Below are positions 5,682 through 8,914 of a stretch of 8,914 bases of DNA, piece by piece. The stretch comes from Bog-159 sp035308525 (GTDB lineage Bacteria; Acidobacteriota; Terriglobia; Bryobacterales; Bryobacteraceae). A model generated the notes under the pieces. The model saw nothing but the letters and a program-made list of their open reading frames with translations, was not told where the DNA came from and did not search any database. Every line of letters begins with the position of its first letter. Position 1 is the first letter of the stretch. The position numbers and the translations under genes were made by a program. The stretch spans positions 1-8,914 of the forward strand of contig DATGGM010000135.1 of the NCBI GenBank assembly GCA_035308525.1, given 5' to 3'.

Positions 5682-7267
5682 CGATTCTAGTCGCCGAACC
5701 GCTGGCGGACGCCGCCGTTGCGCTTCTAAAGTCTCAGCCCGGCTGGAACGTGATAGTTTCCAGCCCCAAAGAATACGCGAAACACCTGGCGGAAGCCGAT
5801 GCGCTGATCGTGCGCAGCGCCGTACAGGTGAACCAATCGGTGCTCGACCAGGCGCCCCGGCTGCGGGCCATCGGGCGCGCGGGCGTGGGTGTGGATAATG
5901 TCGATCTGGAAGCCGCCACATCCGCCGGCGTGCTGGTGATGAACACGCCCGGCGGCAACGCCATCTCGGTAGCCGAGCACACTCTTGCGCTGATGCTGGC
6001 CATGGCCCGCCGCATCCCGGAGGCTACCCAATCGACCACCGGCGGCAAGTGGGAAAAGAAGAAGTTCATGGGCAGCGAGCTGCGCGGAAAGGTGCTGGGC
6101 ATCATCGGTTTGGGTAGCATTGGCCGCGAAGTGGTGAAGCGCGCCCGCGCCTTCGAAATGCGCGTGCAGGCGTACGATCCGTATGTCACGGCGCAGATCG
6201 CCAAGGATCTGGGCGTCACGCTGGTGGATCTGGCGGCGCTTTACGCGCAAAGCGATTACATCACCCTGCATGTGGCGCTGACGCCTGAAACCGATCGCAT
6301 GCTTTCTTCAGACGCTTTCGCCAAGATGAAGCCCGGTGTCCGCATCGTCAATTGCGCGCGCGGCGAGTTGATCGACGACCAGGCGCTGCAACTGGCGATC
6401 GACTCGGGCAAAGTAGCCATGGCCGCGCTGGACGTTTTCGCCGTCGAGCCGCCGCCGCCGGGTTACGCGCTGTTCGGCGGCACTCGCGTGCTGGCTACGC
6501 CGCATATCGGCGGGTCCACCGAGGAGGCGCAGGAGATCGTCGGCGTGCGCATCGCCGAGCAGGTGGTCGAATATTTGAAAAACGGCGTGGCTCTAAACGC
6601 CGTGAACATGCCCGCGCTTTCACCCGAGCAGTACCGCGCCTTAGGACCATATATCGCCATGGCCGAACGCTTGGGCAACTTTGCGGCGCACATCGCCGCC
6701 GGGCACATCAAGACGGTGCGCTTCGCGTATTTCGGGCGGATCGGCGAGAACAACACCAACCTGTTGCGCAATGCCGGGCTGGCGGGCGTGCTGAAGCGAT
6801 CCGTTTCCGAACGCGCCAACCTGATCAACGCTATGCAGATCGCGGGTCAGCGGGGATGGAATCTGGCCGAACGCCACGAAGCGCGCTCGGGCCACACGGA
6901 CTCTATCGTTCTGGAGCTCGAAACGGATGCGGGCGTGACCGTGGTGGAAGGCGCGGTGCTACTGGGAAAGCCGCGGCTGATCCAGGTGGACGGCATCTAC
7001 TGCGAAGCGCATCTCTCCGGCCATCTGATTTTCATGAAGAATCACGATGTGCCCGGAGTGATCGGAAACGTGGGCACGGTACTCGGCCGGAATCACATCA
7101 ATATCGCTAACTTCTCGCTAGGGCGGCGGGACGCTGCCGCGGCGCCCGGCGAGCCGCTGGAGGCGGTGGCGGTAGTCTCGACTGACAACCTGGTGCCGGA
7201 GCCCGTGCTCGCGCAGCTTCGGGAGAACCCGGCCGTGAAGCTGGCGCGCTCTGTCGAGCTTGGTTAG
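5678..7267 (+). CDS. serA: D-3-phosphoglycerate dehydrogenase, long form with ACT domain
   Basis: A 529-residue enzyme that oxidises 3-phosphoglycerate to 3-phosphohydroxypyruvate with NAD, the first step of serine synthesis. The split catalytic domain includes RAGVGVDNVD (67-76) and the conserved NTPGGNAISVAEHTLALML (89-107). The Rossmann domain carries GLGSIG (144-149), with D167 in the following YDPY at the end of beta-2. Catalytic residues of the D-2-hydroxyacid dehydrogenase family are in place: R228 in NCARGE, E257 in DVFAVEP and H276 in TPHIGGST. Residues from about 315 to 440 form the intervening ASB domain of the long-form enzymes. Residues from about 448 to 526 are an ACT domain (HDVPGVIGNVGTVLG), commonly a serine sensor, so feedback inhibition by serine is possible. 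The ATG overlaps the aminotransferase stop, with GGAAG 10 nt upstream, so the two are co-translated. Confidence 0.97.
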   Translation: MTILVAEPLADAAVALLKSQPGWNVIVSSPKEYAKHLAEADALIVRSAVQVNQSVLDQAPRLRAIGRAGVGVDNVDLEAATSAGVLVMNTPGGNAISVAEHTLALMLAMARRIPEATQSTTGGKWEKKKFMGSELRGKVLGIIGLGSIGREVVKRARAFEMRVQAYDPYVTAQIAKDLGVTLVDLAALYAQSDYITLHVALTPETDRMLSSDAFAKMKPGVRIVNCARGELIDDQALQLAIDSGKVAMAALDVFAVEPPPPGYALFGGTRVLATPHIGGSTEEAQEIVGVRIAEQVVEYLKNGVALNAVNMPALSPEQYRALGPYIAMAERLGNFAAHIAAGHIKTVRFAYFGRIGENNTNLLRNAGLAGVLKRSVSERANLINAMQIAGQRGWNLAERHEARSGHTDSIVLELETDAGVTVVEGAVLLGKPRLIQVDGIYCEAHLSGHLIFMKNHDVPGVIGNVGTVLGRNHINIANFSLGRRDAAAAPGEPLEAVAVVSTDNLVPEPVLAQLRENPAVKLARSVELG

Positions 7268-7333
7268 TAACGATCTTGCGTGCAACGAACGTAGACCTTG
7301 GCTCACCAGCAGGCCGAACAAAAGGACCTGCCT

Positions 7334-7347
7334 TACCGAAACCGGTA
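7334..7347. repeat. Short perfect inverted repeat upstream of the secA promoter
   Basis: TACCG (7334-7338) and CGGTA (7343-7347) form a perfect 5-bp stem around AAAC. It lies at or just upstream of where the -35 region of the secA promoter would be, in the 148-bp serA-secA gap. A weaker hairpin precedes it (GCAGGCC at 7309-7315 against GGACCTGC at 7324-7331, one bulged A, 8-nt loop). Neither is followed by a T-run, so no intrinsic terminator for serA is visible. Operator function is only a possibility. Confidence 0.3.
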
Positions 7348-7367
7348 TGAGCAACATTACCAACCCT

Positions 7368-7376
7368 TGCTAGAAT
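7368..7376 (+). promoter_or_regulatory. secA: Putative extended -10 promoter of secA
   Basis: TGCTAGAAT, a TG-n extension plus TAGAAT (7371-7376), lies 39 bp before the secA ATG. It shares the core TAGAATAG with both copies of the divergent repeat at 4453-4489, read leftwards. Transcription would start near 7383, giving a leader of about 33 nt. The Shine-Dalgarno match is poor: only GCGAG, about 10 nt before the ATG. Confidence 0.5.
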
Positions 7377-7415
7377 AGTAATAGTGGTTCTCCTTCTGTA
7401 GCGAGACCTCTAAAT

Positions 7416-8914
<1,499 letters not shown>

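Noticed and set aside
4533..5921. 462-codon open frame on the minus strand
   Set aside because: It lies antisense to the clear aminotransferase and serA genes. Its translation is rich in Arg, His and Gly with no family resemblance, as expected of a GC-rich shadow.

Overview
This window is GC-rich, densely packed chromosomal DNA, most likely from a soil-type Acidobacteriota of the Solibacter/Bryobacter kind. That placement is inferred from the Tat-exported sulfatase-like protein, the OPT transporter, the UPF0182-like tail, the class-V aminotransferase paired with long-form SerA, and the TAGAAT-type -10 elements. No rRNA or other decisive marker is present, so it is a judgement and not a proof.

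Layout. Bases 1-156 hold the C-terminal end of a + strand gene, probably UPF0182. Bases 180-256 (-) are an elongator tRNA-Met with its CCA encoded. Bases 274-816 hold no intact gene. They carry a decayed minus-strand hipB-hipA toxin-antitoxin relic: part of the HipB helix-turn-helix is fused by deletion to the HipA N-terminal domain, which is then broken by several frameshifts and stop codons. Bases 875-1963 (+) encode a Tat-signal sulfatase-fold protein that has lost its catalytic residues. Only 3 bp away and convergent with it lies a minus-strand pair, a GatB/YqeY-domain protein followed by an OPT-family oligopeptide transporter (4449 down to 1967), joined by a 4-nt stop/start overlap. A 59-bp divergent promoter region follows, containing a 13-bp direct repeat whose copies each carry -10-like hexamers on both strands. 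From it, rightwards, runs a class-V aminotransferase-serA pair (4509-7267), also joined by a 4-nt overlap and probably making serine from 3-phosphoglycerate. After 148 bp with an extended -10 promoter comes secA (7416 to the window end, 3' truncated).

How the genes relate. The aminotransferase and SerA are the only clear pathway unit. SecA (the Sec export motor), the Tat-exported pseudo-sulfatase, the peptide transporter and YqeY are separate functions. I found no phage, insertion sequence, CRISPR array or convincing new multi-gene system. The most noteworthy items are the catalytically dead but in-frame sulfatase, the degraded hipBA locus beside the tRNA, the duplicated two-way promoter element, and -10 hexamers placed so close to start codons that leaderless transcripts are likely.
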